DNA of 7,692 nt from Methanotrichaceae archaeon (GCA_013329455.1 DUKF01000002.1:1-7692), one strand, 5' to 3'; counted from the stretch's first letter, positions 1-7,672 are shown. Numbers and translations are program-made. Notes: generated by a model not told the origin, from the sequence alone.

Positions 1-1509
<1,509 letters not shown>

Positions 1510-1517
1510 TCTCCCGA

Positions 1518-1523
1518 CTCCGG
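1518..1523 (-). promoter_or_regulatory. Ribosome binding site of ectA inside the HTH gene
   Basis: CCGGAG on the minus strand, 8 nt before the ectA ATG at 1509. It lies within the last codons of the upstream HTH gene, so translation of that gene and of ectA may be coupled. It decides the ectA start. Confidence 0.6.
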
Positions 1524-1980
1524 GATGTGAAAAGCAGACCTTTGGGCATGGCTCATGCCAAGCTTCTTAAGAATGATGCGTATCTGCTTCGGTGTGTATT
1601 CCACGCTGAACTCTCTTTTTACGAGATCTCTGACATCGCTCGTAGTCCAGCGGTCTCTCTGACAGAGAAGGACTTTCAGCCGCTCTTTTTGAACTTCCGA
1701 GAGCTTTGCCGGCCTTCCGCCGCCGTGCCTCGGGATCAGTCCCTCATAGCCGTTGTCGTTCCACTTCTTCTGCCAGGTGTATCCGACGCTCTTGGTGATG
1801 CCGACCAGATGAGCCGAGGTCTCAACGTTGAAGCCCTGATACCGATATCTGATGAAGCTAAGCCTCTTCAGAATCCGGGCGTATTTTTCCAGCTCTTTTA
1901 TCCTGTTGTCGAGCTCCTCGGGCACCATACATCTTTGTATGGAAACCTGCTCCGGCTTTGGCATGACAATACGGTCGAAA

Positions 1981-1994
1981 TTAATACGTATTAA
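1981..1994. promoter_or_regulatory. Perfect 14-bp palindrome TTAATACGTATTAA upstream of the HTH-ectAB cluster (candidate operator)
   Basis: The sequence TTAATACGTATTAA is identical to its reverse complement and begins 17 bp upstream of the HTH gene ATG. It lies between a TATA-like box (2041-2048) and the start codon, where a bound protein could block or modulate transcription. The palindrome is seen directly; the operator role is inference. Alternatively it could be part of a decayed insertion-sequence end, since IS630 elements insert at TA. Confidence 0.5.
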
Positions 1995-2029
1995 GTGTTT
2001 GGTTCGAAACAAATGATATTGTGTTTAAG

Positions 2030-2041
2030 CAACCACAATTT
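2030..2041 (+). repeat. 12-bp direct repeat CAACCACAATTT, copy 1
   Basis: CAACCACAATTT here is repeated exactly at 2264-2275 in the same orientation, 234 bp apart start to start. The two copies bracket most of the hairpin-rich gene-free stretch. I see no terminal inverted repeats inside the bracket that would mark a simple insertion. Confidence 0.6.
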
Positions 2042-2048
2042 ATTTAAC
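2041..2048 (-). promoter_or_regulatory. TATA-like box for the HTH-ectA-ectB unit
   Basis: On the minus strand this reads GTTAAATA, a 7/8 match to the archaeal TATA pattern TTTAWATA. A start of transcription about 25-27 nt downstream would fall near 2017, giving a leader of about 50 nt that contains the 14-bp palindrome. The same AT-rich stretch reads TTTATTTA (2039-2046) on the plus strand and could equally serve a transcript in the other direction. Confidence 0.4.
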
Positions 2049-2065
2049 TTGGTTTGCCATGCTAA

Positions 2066-2258
2066 AAAGCATCTGCTCTCCTGCAGCAGAGCAGAACCGC
2101 AAGCCTCGAAGTCGGACGAGTTCTTGCGGGAAAAAGCGTCAAACCCTCGTAGACCAGAAGGCTCTGTACGTCCTGCCCCGGCCTTTTGCTCTCCTCCCCT
2201 CAAGAGGCGGGACCGTTCGACAGGTCCGGGCGCCGGACCTGTCATCGCATCCATTTTT
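2066..2258 (+). ncRNA. Candidate structured RNA in the gene-free stretch (strand uncertain)
   Basis: The stretch 1965-2284 holds no convincing gene but is rich in strong hairpins. Arms CTGCTCT (2073-2079) and AGAGCAG (2088-2094) form 7 bp. Two nt later CCGCAAG (2097-2103) pairs with CTTGCGG (2123-2129), with a further inner stem CTCG (2105-2108)/CGAG (2117-2120). AGAAGGC (2156-2162) can pair with GCCTTTT (2181-2187), including one G-U. GACAGGTCCGG (2219-2229) pairs perfectly over 11 bp with CCGGACCTGTC (2233-2243). On the plus strand a TATA-like TTTATTTA (2039-2046) would start a transcript near 2070, and the last hairpin is followed by a TTTTT run (2254-2258), so plus is preferred. I recognise no known RNA family (not RNase P, SRP or a known riboswitch). 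The ends given are estimates. Confidence 0.35.
2219..2243. terminator. Strong 11-bp hairpin with 3-nt loop, possible terminator or transcript-end structure
   Basis: GACAGGTCCGG-GCG-CCGGACCTGTC is a perfect inverted repeat, 41 bp beyond the stop of the double-rhodanese gene on the minus strand. On the plus strand a T-run follows after about 10 nt (TTTTT at 2254-2258); on the minus strand no T-run follows. Archaeal termination mostly depends on T-tracts, so the terminator role is tentative; it could also stabilise a 3' end. Confidence 0.4.
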
Positions 2259-2263
2259 GTCGA

Positions 2264-2275
2264 CAACCACAATTT
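2264..2275 (+). repeat. 12-bp direct repeat CAACCACAATTT, copy 2
   Basis: Exact second copy of the 12-mer at 2030-2041, lying 9 bp downstream (minus strand) of the stop codon of the double-rhodanese gene. It may be a binding site, a duplication scar, or chance. Confidence 0.6.
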
Positions 2276-2284
2276 TCGTTTTGA

Positions 2285-3331
2285 TCAAGATATGGAGCTG
2301 ACGGCGTAATTGGTCTTCTGCCACCAGTTGCCGTCCAGGACCGTCACCTTGTAACCCATCGTCCTCAGGGCGAAGTAGAGTGTGCAGGCTTCGGGGGTTC
2401 CGTAGACCATCTGGACCTTCTCCTCGTCAAGGCCCCGTCCCGAAAATATCTTCTCAAGCTCCCCAGCGTCCTTGAGGGTGCGAGCTTCGGGATCGGAGTA
2501 AAGGTCGGCGGTCTTCACGTGCATGGAGTTCGACACGCGAGATACGGCATAGTCAGAGAAGCTGGATCTCGTATCCACGATCTGAACCCCGAGACTTCCC
2601 TGAGCCTGCTCCAGCATCGACTCGTTGACAAGGAGCCCTTGCCTCACCACAGAGGTGTAGTTGGACTTTTCGGGTTCTGGCGCGTTCTGAACCAATTCCA
2701 GGTCGGATATTGCCTCGACGTTTCCGTCCAGGCGGGCAAGGTCGTTTTGGCCCAGGTACTCGAGAGCCCAGAAGAGGTAGGCTGAGTCGTCCCCGTTCCC
2801 GTAGACGACGATCGAATCGGTCTCGTTCACTCCGAGGCGGCATAGCTCCTCGACCGCAACTTCAGGATCCAGAGTTCCCTTGGGCTTCACCGACTTCCAG
2901 TAGAGGTTCCTTGCCCCGGGAAGGTGCCCATTCTCGTAGTCCGAAGGAGATCTTGCGTCCAGGAGAACGCGCCCTTTGAGATCGTCTCTCGAACTGACGA
3001 GAAGTTCGGGTGCGGCGTACTCAGCATTGGCCGTCAGGTTCTCATCGTCCAGACCTCTCGACTTCAGCGCCTGCTCTCGAATATCACTGGGCGAGGATCC
3101 CGAGTCCGCCTCGCTTGAGTCGGTATGGTATTTGTCCCACCAATCGTTGAAGTTGATCCAGTCCGGGCAATCTGGACAACCCGGGGTGCTCGCCGAAGCG
3201 GTGCTTGCGAGGATCGCCCCCAATATCAGAACTGAAAGGATGCCTCTTTTAACTTGGGCCCTGAAAATTCTCTCTCTTTTCGGGGCGCCTTTGAATCTTG
3301 AAATCGATATCGAATTTGCGATGATAATCAC
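2285..3331 (-). CDS. Exported protein with two rhodanese-like domains lacking the catalytic cysteines
   Basis: The 348-residue protein uses a GTG start at 3331, with GGGGA 7 nt upstream. After a basic N-terminus, residues 31-47 (ILSVLILGAILASTASA) are a signal peptide or membrane anchor, predicting export. Next come a CPDC pair (C52, C55) and an aromatic/acidic linker. The first rhodanese-like domain is about 105-205, with the motif LLDARSPSDYENGHLPGARN at 123-142 and the active-loop position reading VVYGNGDDSAY (175-185). The second is about 228-340, with IVDTRSSFSDYAVSRVSNSM (251-270) and VYGTPEACTLYFA (309-321). Active rhodaneses have Cys right after the beta-strand VVY; here both loops have Gly (G178, G311). 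The second loop has a displaced cysteine, C316. A normal sulfurtransferase mechanism is therefore unlikely; sulfur or metal binding, structural use, or chemistry at C52/C55 or C316 are alternatives. It is transcribed alone, divergent from the ADH synthase gene. Confidence 0.85.
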   Translation of the reverse strand: MIIIANSISISRFKGAPKRERIFRAQVKRGILSVLILGAILASTASASTPGCPDCPDWINFNDWWDKYHTDSSEADSGSSPSDIREQALKSRGLDDENLTANAEYAAPELLVSSRDDLKGRVLLDARSPSDYENGHLPGARNLYWKSVKPKGTLDPEVAVEELCRLGVNETDSIVVYGNGDDSAYLFWALEYLGQNDLARLDGNVEAISDLELVQNAPEPEKSNYTSVVRQGLLVNESMLEQAQGSLGVQIVDTRSSFSDYAVSRVSNSMHVKTADLYSDPEARTLKDAGELEKIFSGRGLDEEKVQMVYGTPEACTLYFALRTMGYKVTVLDGNWWQKTNYAVSSIS

Positions 3332-3394
3332 TCCCCATTCCCCATGCTACAATCAACGATTCTATTTGAGCTTAGCGAGCCGATGGACGGGAAC

Positions 3395-3404
3395 CTATAA
3401 ATAT
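3395..3404 (-). promoter_or_regulatory. TATA-like box for the double-rhodanese gene
   Basis: On the minus strand this reads TATTTATAGG. Transcription starting about 25 nt downstream would leave a leader of roughly 40 nt ahead of the GTG at 3331. A second AT-rich element (3426-3433) lies further upstream and is shared with the divergent gene. Confidence 0.35.
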
Positions 3405-3425
3405 CAAAATTGTGTCCATTAAAGC

Positions 3426-3454
3426 TAAATATAGTACTTTATTGTACTTATTTA
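3426..3454. promoter_or_regulatory. Inverted repeat with 11-bp arms in the ADH synthase promoter (candidate operator)
   Basis: The left arm TAAATA-t-AGTAC (3426-3437) and right arm GTACT-TATTTA (3444-3454) are perfectly complementary apart from one bulged T, separated by TTTATT. The repeat covers the likely TATA boxes (TAAATATA at 3426-3433 and TTTATACA further down) of the plus-strand gene, so a dimeric protein bound here could control the ADH synthase gene and perhaps the divergent rhodanese gene. The symmetry is seen directly; the role is inferred. Confidence 0.45.
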
Positions 3455-3467
3455 TACATCAATATTC

Positions 3468-3475
3468 GGAGAGGT
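3468..3475 (+). promoter_or_regulatory. Ribosome binding site supporting a TTG start for ADH synthase
   Basis: GGAGAGGT lies 4 nt before the TTG at 3480 (8 nt counting from the end of its GGAG core). The next in-frame ATG (3501) has no comparable signal, and the seven residues gained with TTG match the usual family N-terminus (MIGKSVR). Confidence 0.7.
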
Positions 3476-3479
3476 ACCA

Positions 3480-4271
3480 TTGATCGGAAAGTCAGTCAGG
3501 ATGGAGCGGATCTTCAACAGGGAGACTGAGAGGACGGTGATCATTCCCATGGACCACGGCGTTACAGTCGGGCCGATCCGGGGAATAAAGAACGTGAGGG
3601 ACGCGGCCGATTTGGTCGCCGCCGGGGGTGCAGACGCCGCAGTCGTCCACAAGGGAGCAGCCTCCTTCGGCCATCGAGGATACGGCCGGGACCTGGGCCT
3701 GATCCTCCACCTTTCAGCCTCGACAAACCTCGGACCCGACCCGAACAACAAGGTCCTGGTGGCGACGGTGGAGGAGGCTCTGAAGCTCGGCGCTGACGGT
3801 GTCAGCATCCAGGTGAACGTGGGCGCAGAAGACGAGAGCAGGATGCTCGCCACCCTCGGCGAAACCTCCAGGAAATGCCAGGAGTGGGGGATGCCCTTGC
3901 TCGCCATGATGTACCCCCGGGGAAAGAAGATCGAGGACGAGCACCGGGCCGAGTACATCGCCCACGTCGCCAGGGTCGGGGCGGAGCTTGGAGCCGACAT
4001 CGTCAAGACCAGCTACACCGGAGATCCCGATTCCTTCAGAGAGGTCATGGAGGGCTGTCCCGTGCCAGTGGTCATAGCCGGTGGGCCCCGGACGGAGACC
4101 GAGGCCGAGTTTCTGGAGATGGTGGCCGACGCAATCGGCGCTGGCGCGCGGGGTGTCGCCATAGGAAGAAACGTCTTCCAGCACAGGGATCCGATCCTCA
4201 TCACAAAACAGATCTGCTCCATCGTCCACCGGGGCATGACGGCGGAGGAGGCCCTGGAGATCGAGACGTAG
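3480..4271 (+). CDS. aroA': 2-amino-3,7-dideoxy-D-threo-hept-6-ulosonate synthase (ADH synthase, class I DhnA-type aldolase)
   Basis: This is the first enzyme of the archaeal route to dehydroquinate and aromatic amino acids: a transaldolase-like condensation of 6-deoxy-5-ketofructose 1-phosphate with aspartate semialdehyde (the Methanocaldococcus MJ0400 family). It is 263 residues, the family's length. Recognisable segments are [14 protein letters not shown] (7-20), [12 protein letters not shown] with the catalytic Asp25 (21-32), [14 protein letters not shown] (56-69), MMYPRGK with Tyr145 (143-149), the Schiff-base lysine K176 in [16 protein letters not shown] (173-188), and phosphate-binding AGGPRT (200-205) and [11 protein letters not shown] (225-235). 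These match MJ0400's Asp33, Tyr153 and Lys184 with a constant offset of 8, as I recall that enzyme. TTG is chosen as start because of the ribosome site. The alternative is a fructose-bisphosphate aldolase of the same fold, but the sequence follows ADH synthases closely. The usual partner, dehydroquinate synthase II, is not in this window. Confidence 0.9.
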   Translation: MIGKSVRMERIFNRETERTVIIPMDHGVTVGPIRGIKNVRDAADLVAAGGADAAVVHKGAASFGHRGYGRDLGLILHLSASTNLGPDPNNKVLVATVEEALKLGADGVSIQVNVGAEDESRMLATLGETSRKCQEWGMPLLAMMYPRGKKIEDEHRAEYIAHVARVGAELGADIVKTSYTGDPDSFREVMEGCPVPVVIAGGPRTETEAEFLEMVADAIGAGARGVAIGRNVFQHRDPILITKQICSIVHRGMTAEEALEIET

Positions 4272-4376
4272 CCTCGGCAAAAGCGGGTTTGAGCTCGAAG
4301 GCCCAGAAGCGTGAGGAATCGGGAAAATAGCGGGAATTTGCGGAAAGGATGAGTTGGCCGAGAACGGGTGAGGAAG

Positions 4377-5195
4377 TCACCTCAGGTACTCGACGCTGCT
4401 CTTCACCGTCCTGAAGGTGGACATGTAACGGTGAACCTGGGGCGGGACCTCAGTGGTGACCGCGAGGCCCATCTCCTTCGCCTGAGTGGAGGATATGGGA
4501 AGGCTGTGGATGCTCTCTCCACCCAGGAACATTCTTGCGATCTTCTCGAAGGAATCCTCGTCCACCCGATCCTCCAGTAGTTCGCGAAGGTGGTCTCTCA
4601 TCATCCTGAGCGCCTTCTCGGATATGTGGCGCATAACGAAGCTCACATCGTCGGCGTTTTTGCCCTTCATCTCTGTTGCGTAGATCCAGGAGTGGGCGGG
4701 GTACGATCCTCTGATGACGTCTCCCACCTGGGGATCGATCGGACCTATCACCGCGTCCGGGTCCATCACGATCTCGTCGCAGGCGAGGGCTATGATCGTC
4801 CCCCCGCTCATGGCGTAGTGGGGGATTATGGCCCTGGTCTTCTCGGGATGATTTCTCAGGGCTCTCGCGATCTGGATGCTCGGGAGAAGCTGACCTCCCG
4901 GCGAATGGACGATTACGTCGATGGGCTCGTGTCCCGCGGACCTGATCCCTCGGAGGAGCTCTTCAGCGTCTTCCACGTCGATGAACTGGTATATCGGAAG
5001 GCCTAAGAGGGATATCGCCTCTTTCTTGTGGACCATGGTGAGCACCTTGGATCCCCAGGCTTTCTCCATCTCCCTGATCAGGCCGATCCTCGACCTCCTC
5101 AGGTTCCAGAGCTGGAACTGGGGCAATAGGACGGCATAGAGCACGAAAGCTATGAAGAAGAAGGTCAAAAGATCCAGGGTGTTCATGTTGTCCAT
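4377..5195 (-). CDS. Membrane-anchored SDH/ClpP-class serine peptidase
   Basis: The 272-residue protein starts at the ATG at 5195. Residues 7-25 (LDLLTFFFIAFVLYAVLLP) form one N-terminal membrane segment followed by basic WNLRRSR, which predicts a soluble domain on the cytoplasmic side. The rest has the ClpP/SppA crotonase-like fold of the SDH_sah family (PF01972): VIVHSPGGQLLPS (94-106) as the oxyanion/glycine region, the nucleophile S130 in YAMSGGTIIALACDEIVMDP (127-146), GPIDPQVGD (151-159), and GGESIHSLPISSTQAKEMGL (225-244), where H230 is a candidate catalytic base. The start at 5195 has no ribosome site; a TATA-like TATTTGTA (5219-5226, minus) sits about 25 nt before it, so a leaderless mRNA is likely. 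An open frame extends upstream to 5321 but would run into the divergent gene. Substrate unknown; such proteins are thought to take part in membrane protein quality control. Confidence 0.85.
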   Translation of the reverse strand: MDNMNTLDLLTFFFIAFVLYAVLLPQFQLWNLRRSRIGLIREMEKAWGSKVLTMVHKKEAISLLGLPIYQFIDVEDAEELLRGIRSAGHEPIDVIVHSPGGQLLPSIQIARALRNHPEKTRAIIPHYAMSGGTIIALACDEIVMDPDAVIGPIDPQVGDVIRGSYPAHSWIYATEMKGKNADDVSFVMRHISEKALRMMRDHLRELLEDRVDEDSFEKIARMFLGGESIHSLPISSTQAKEMGLAVTTEVPPQVHRYMSTFRTVKSSVEYLR

Positions 5196-5218
5196 ACATG
5201 GGAGAGAAGGTGATGCTA

Positions 5219-5226
5219 ATACAAAT
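5219..5226. promoter_or_regulatory. AT-rich promoter element between the divergent peptidase and surface-protein genes
   Basis: The plus strand reads TACAAATA and the minus strand TATTTGTA. On the minus strand it lies about 25 nt from the ATG at 5195, which fits a leaderless transcript. On the plus strand it would place a start near 5250, just ahead of the GGGG ribosome site for the ATG at 5260. One box may serve both genes. Confidence 0.35.
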
Positions 5227-5259
5227 AGATGGCCGCAAGAGCGGTTTGTGGGGGAAGAG

Positions 5260-6282
5260 ATGATCACCTTTGGTCTGGCGATGAGGGTGGTGCTGCTGGC
5301 TTTTGTCCTCCTATCGCCCATGGCCTTGGCGGAGGAGGACTTCTACAGGGCCGAGGGGGGGCCCCAAATCTTCGTATCATCTCTCGGCTCGAGTCTGGAG
5401 ACCGGGAAGGTGGGGTCGGTCTTCGTGAATATCGAGAACCAGGGCGAGGTCACAGGCCTTGAGGAGAAGAGGACGCCCCAAAGCGAGGACGAAAAAATGC
5501 TGGCCCTTCTGGAAGGGGAGATGGAGATGGAGGGATCCGAAGCCGTCGGGATCGAGGCGAGGCTTCTATCCAGGGACGAAAGGTTAGAGGTCCTCTCAAG
5601 GCCGCAGCTGGCAGGATCCCTCTCGGGCGGCGATATGCTGAAGATGCCCATCGAGTTCTCGGTCAGGGCAGAGGAGTCTGCAAGCGCTGGGATTTACCCG
5701 ATGGTCCTTGAGATCTCTTACGAGAGGCTGGAAGACGTCCAGGTGCAGGGAAACCCCCTCTACCCTGAGATATATTTCCAGAGGGCGGCTGCAAAGGAGA
5801 CGATCACTCTTGAGGTCCCGGTGATGACGGGCCCGAGGATAGAGGTGGCTGAGGTGAAGGGCTCGATATCCCCCGGTCGCACCACCGATCTGGAGCTGGT
5901 ACTGGCAAACTCCGGCGACATCTCAGCTCGGGAAGTTCGAGCCGAGATCCTCGTTCAGCCTCCCTTCAACTCGACCGAGGACAAGGTGGAGCTAGGGGAT
6001 ATCGAGCCGGGAAAAAAGGCGGCAGCCGAGTTTCCCCTGGAGGTGGATAGAGAGGCCGATCCCGGAGAGTACGCCCTCGTCTGTCAGGTTCAATACATCT
6101 CTGGCGAGGGGGATGCACAGAGGAGGGAGGATCTTGCGGCCCTGGTGGAGGTGAAGGCACCCACCGGCCTTCGGGCGATACTGATCGTCCCGATCATAGC
6201 GATCGTTCTGACGATCCTCTACCTCGGCGGGGCCGGAAAGTGGCTGAGGTTGCCGAGGATCCGAAGGAAGAAGCGGTGGTGA
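5260..6282 (+). CDS. Exported COG1361/S-layer-like protein with Ig-like (CARDB/NEW3-type) domains and a C-terminal membrane anchor
   Basis: The 340-residue protein starts at the ATG at 5260, preceded by GGGGG (5250-5254) at a good distance. Residues 1-24 (MITFGLAM then RVVLLAFVLLSPMALA) form a signal peptide with probable cleavage before EEDF. Two beta-sandwich-like regions follow: about 33-190 (VFVNIENQGEVTG ... AGIYPMVLEISYE), interrupted near 66-90 by an acidic Glu/Met-rich insert, and about 205-300 (GRTTDLELVLANSGDISARE ... DPGEYALVCQVQY), which has the CARDB/NEW3 pattern of archaeal COG1361 proteins. Residues 306-323 (AILIVPIIAIVLTILYLG) form a single membrane helix followed by a short basic tail (RIRRKKRW), so the body faces outside. 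One N-glycosylation sequon (NST) is visible in the second domain. COG1361 proteins often sit beside transporter permeases; none is here, and the only close partner is the divergent peptidase. Function unknown beyond surface exposure. Confidence 0.8.
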   Translation: MITFGLAMRVVLLAFVLLSPMALAEEDFYRAEGGPQIFVSSLGSSLETGKVGSVFVNIENQGEVTGLEEKRTPQSEDEKMLALLEGEMEMEGSEAVGIEARLLSRDERLEVLSRPQLAGSLSGGDMLKMPIEFSVRAEESASAGIYPMVLEISYERLEDVQVQGNPLYPEIYFQRAAAKETITLEVPVMTGPRIEVAEVKGSISPGRTTDLELVLANSGDISAREVRAEILVQPPFNSTEDKVELGDIEPGKKAAAEFPLEVDREADPGEYALVCQVQYISGEGDAQRREDLAALVEVKAPTGLRAILIVPIIAIVLTILYLGGAGKWLRLPRIRRKKRW

Positions 6283-6330
6283 TCCACATATTGGCCCGAG
6301 CCCCGAAAGTTCCGTTTATCTGTCGGCGAT

Positions 6331-7581
6331 CTATCTAGTCACCAGGTCCTGGAACTGCTCCTGGGCCCGGTCCAGGATCGCCTCTTCGCCGGGGATGATC
6401 TCGCCTTTCATCAGAACCTTGCCGTTGACTATCGTCGTGTCCACGCCGCCCTGGGCGCTATAAACGAGGTGGGAGACGATGTTGTCGTCGGTGAGGGGGC
6501 AGAACCAGGGCTTCTTCAGATCGATAAGGCAGAGGTCAGCCAGAGCTCCCGACCGGAGCCCGAGGTCGAGGCGCAAGGCGGCGTAGGCGTTCTCGGTTGC
6601 CATCTTCCAGACCTCCTCGGCCTTGAAGAGGTCGGGCCTGGAATGGGCGCACTTCTGGGCGATGGCCGTCGTCTTCATCTCCTGGAAGAGGTTGAGGCTG
6701 TTGTTCGAGGAGGCGCCGTCGGTTCCAAGGCAGATGTTGGCGCCCGCCATCTGGAGCTGGTCGATGGGGGCGATCCCCGAGGCGAGTTTGTGGTTGCTGA
6801 TCGAGCAGTGGGCGACGTTCACCTTTCTTTCTGCGATGATCGATATATCCTTTGGAGAGAGCCAGACGCAGTGAGCAGCGATCAGCCGCACGCTCAGAAA
6901 GCCGAGAGAGTCCAGGTACTCGACGGGGCTTTGGCTGCAGTTCTTGGCGAAGCTCTCCACCTCCGACCTCGTCTCCGAGAGGTGGATGTGGAGCATGACG
7001 TCGTGCTTTTCTGCGATATCTTTGGCCTTAAGGAGGGTCTCCTCAGAGCAGGTGTAGACGGCGTGGGGTCCCACCGCGGGGACGATCAGATCGTCCCCCT
7101 TCCACCTCTTGATGAAGGGTTCAGCATCGTTTATGAGGTCGGGCCTCATGTCGAAGAGGACCCCTGAGAGGACTGCCCGTAGGCCCATCTCTTTGGTCGC
7201 CCGGGCCGTCTCGTCCATGAAGTAGTACATGTCGTTGTAGCAGGTGATCCCCGCTCTGATCATCTCAAGACAGCCGAGCTTAACGCCCCAGTGGATGTCC
7301 TCCGCCGTCAACTTCGCCTCGAGGGGCCAGATCTTCTCCTCGAGCCACGGCATAAGCTCCATGTCGTCGGCGTAGCCCCGAAAGAGGGTCATGGCGAGGT
7401 GAGTGTGAGCGTTTATGAGGCCGGGGATCGCCAGCATCCCTGCGGCCTCGATCACCTCGCCGTCAATGGCCTCGTCCTCGAGGCCAGGGCCGATGCCTGT
7501 GATCCGGTTCCCCTCGATGGCGATGTTAACGTCTCGGAGAAGCCTTCCGTCATCCAGGATCGAGGCGTCTTTGATCAGCAT
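6331..7581 (-). CDS. dadD: 5'-deoxyadenosine deaminase (MTA/SAH deaminase family amidohydrolase)
   Basis: A zinc amidohydrolase that deaminates 5'-deoxyadenosine and, with varying preference, S-adenosylhomocysteine, methylthioadenosine and adenosine to the inosine forms. In methanogens it is thought to recycle 5'-deoxyadenosine from radical SAM enzymes and SAH from methyl transfer. It is 416 residues, full length. Metal ligands are visible as H59 and H61 (PGLINAHTHLAMTLFRG), H200 (MLHIHLSE) and D288 (LGTDGASSNN). Substrate residues expected from the Thermotoga enzyme family are H173 (GPHAVY), E203 and H237 (AAHCVWL). The C-terminus has the usual GxLADLCLIDL and VNGKVL strands. The ATG at 7581 follows AGAGGA (7588-7593) at 6 nt. 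It converges with the surface-protein gene, 48 bp apart, and diverges from a tRNA gene. The alternative is a general MTA/SAH deaminase (mtaD); substrate preference cannot be read from sequence. Confidence 0.92.
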   Translation of the reverse strand: MLIKDASILDDGRLLRDVNIAIEGNRITGIGPGLEDEAIDGEVIEAAGMLAIPGLINAHTHLAMTLFRGYADDMELMPWLEEKIWPLEAKLTAEDIHWGVKLGCLEMIRAGITCYNDMYYFMDETARATKEMGLRAVLSGVLFDMRPDLINDAEPFIKRWKGDDLIVPAVGPHAVYTCSEETLLKAKDIAEKHDVMLHIHLSETRSEVESFAKNCSQSPVEYLDSLGFLSVRLIAAHCVWLSPKDISIIAERKVNVAHCSISNHKLASGIAPIDQLQMAGANICLGTDGASSNNSLNLFQEMKTTAIAQKCAHSRPDLFKAEEVWKMATENAYAALRLDLGLRSGALADLCLIDLKKPWFCPLTDDNIVSHLVYSAQGGVDTTIVNGKVLMKGEIIPGEEAILDRAQEQFQDLVTR

Positions 7582-7638
7582 GATTCGTCCTCTGGTGTCC
7601 GGGGCGTTAAAACTTTTGCAACGGTCCGAATCGCCAGG

Positions 7639-7648
7639 CTTAAAAAGT
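7639..7648. promoter_or_regulatory. TATA-like box upstream of the tRNA gene, possibly shared with dadD
   Basis: The plus strand reads CTTAAAAAGT, placed about 25-30 nt before the tRNA 5' end, the normal distance for an archaeal tRNA promoter. The minus strand reads CTTTTTAAG, which could start dadD transcription near 7613 with a leader of about 30 nt. Confidence 0.5.
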
Positions 7649-7672
7649 CAAAGCTCCAAAGAACTGGCGCGT

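Noticed and set aside
1991..2309. Open frames on both strands across the gene-free stretch (about 93 and 104 codons)
   Set aside because: They have no ribosome site, low-complexity odd composition, and run across the hairpins and the end of the rhodanese gene. The stretch is better explained as non-coding.
3407..3414. AAATTGTG, resembling the 12-bp repeat (reverse AAATTGTGGTTG) of the 2030/2264 pair
   Set aside because: Only 8 bases match and the rest diverges, so chance in AT-rich DNA is a sufficient explanation.
3875..4330. 151-codon frame inside and beyond the ADH synthase gene
   Set aside because: Arg/Gly/His-rich out-of-frame translation of a well-recognised enzyme; clearly a shadow.
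4272..4376. Complementary CTCGGC (4273-4278) and GCCGAG (4357-4362) between the convergent genes
   Set aside because: A 6-bp pairing across nearly 80 nt with no T-run is too weak to call a terminator. I see no other feature in this short gap.
5196..5321. Extension of the peptidase gene upstream to an earlier start at 5321
   Set aside because: The extra 42 residues would sit before the membrane segment, resemble nothing, and overlap the start of the divergent gene; the ATG at 5195 with a box 25 nt away is preferred.
6469..7167. 232-codon plus-strand frame opposite dadD
   Set aside because: Antisense shadow of a full-length conserved amidohydrolase, with no independent start signals.
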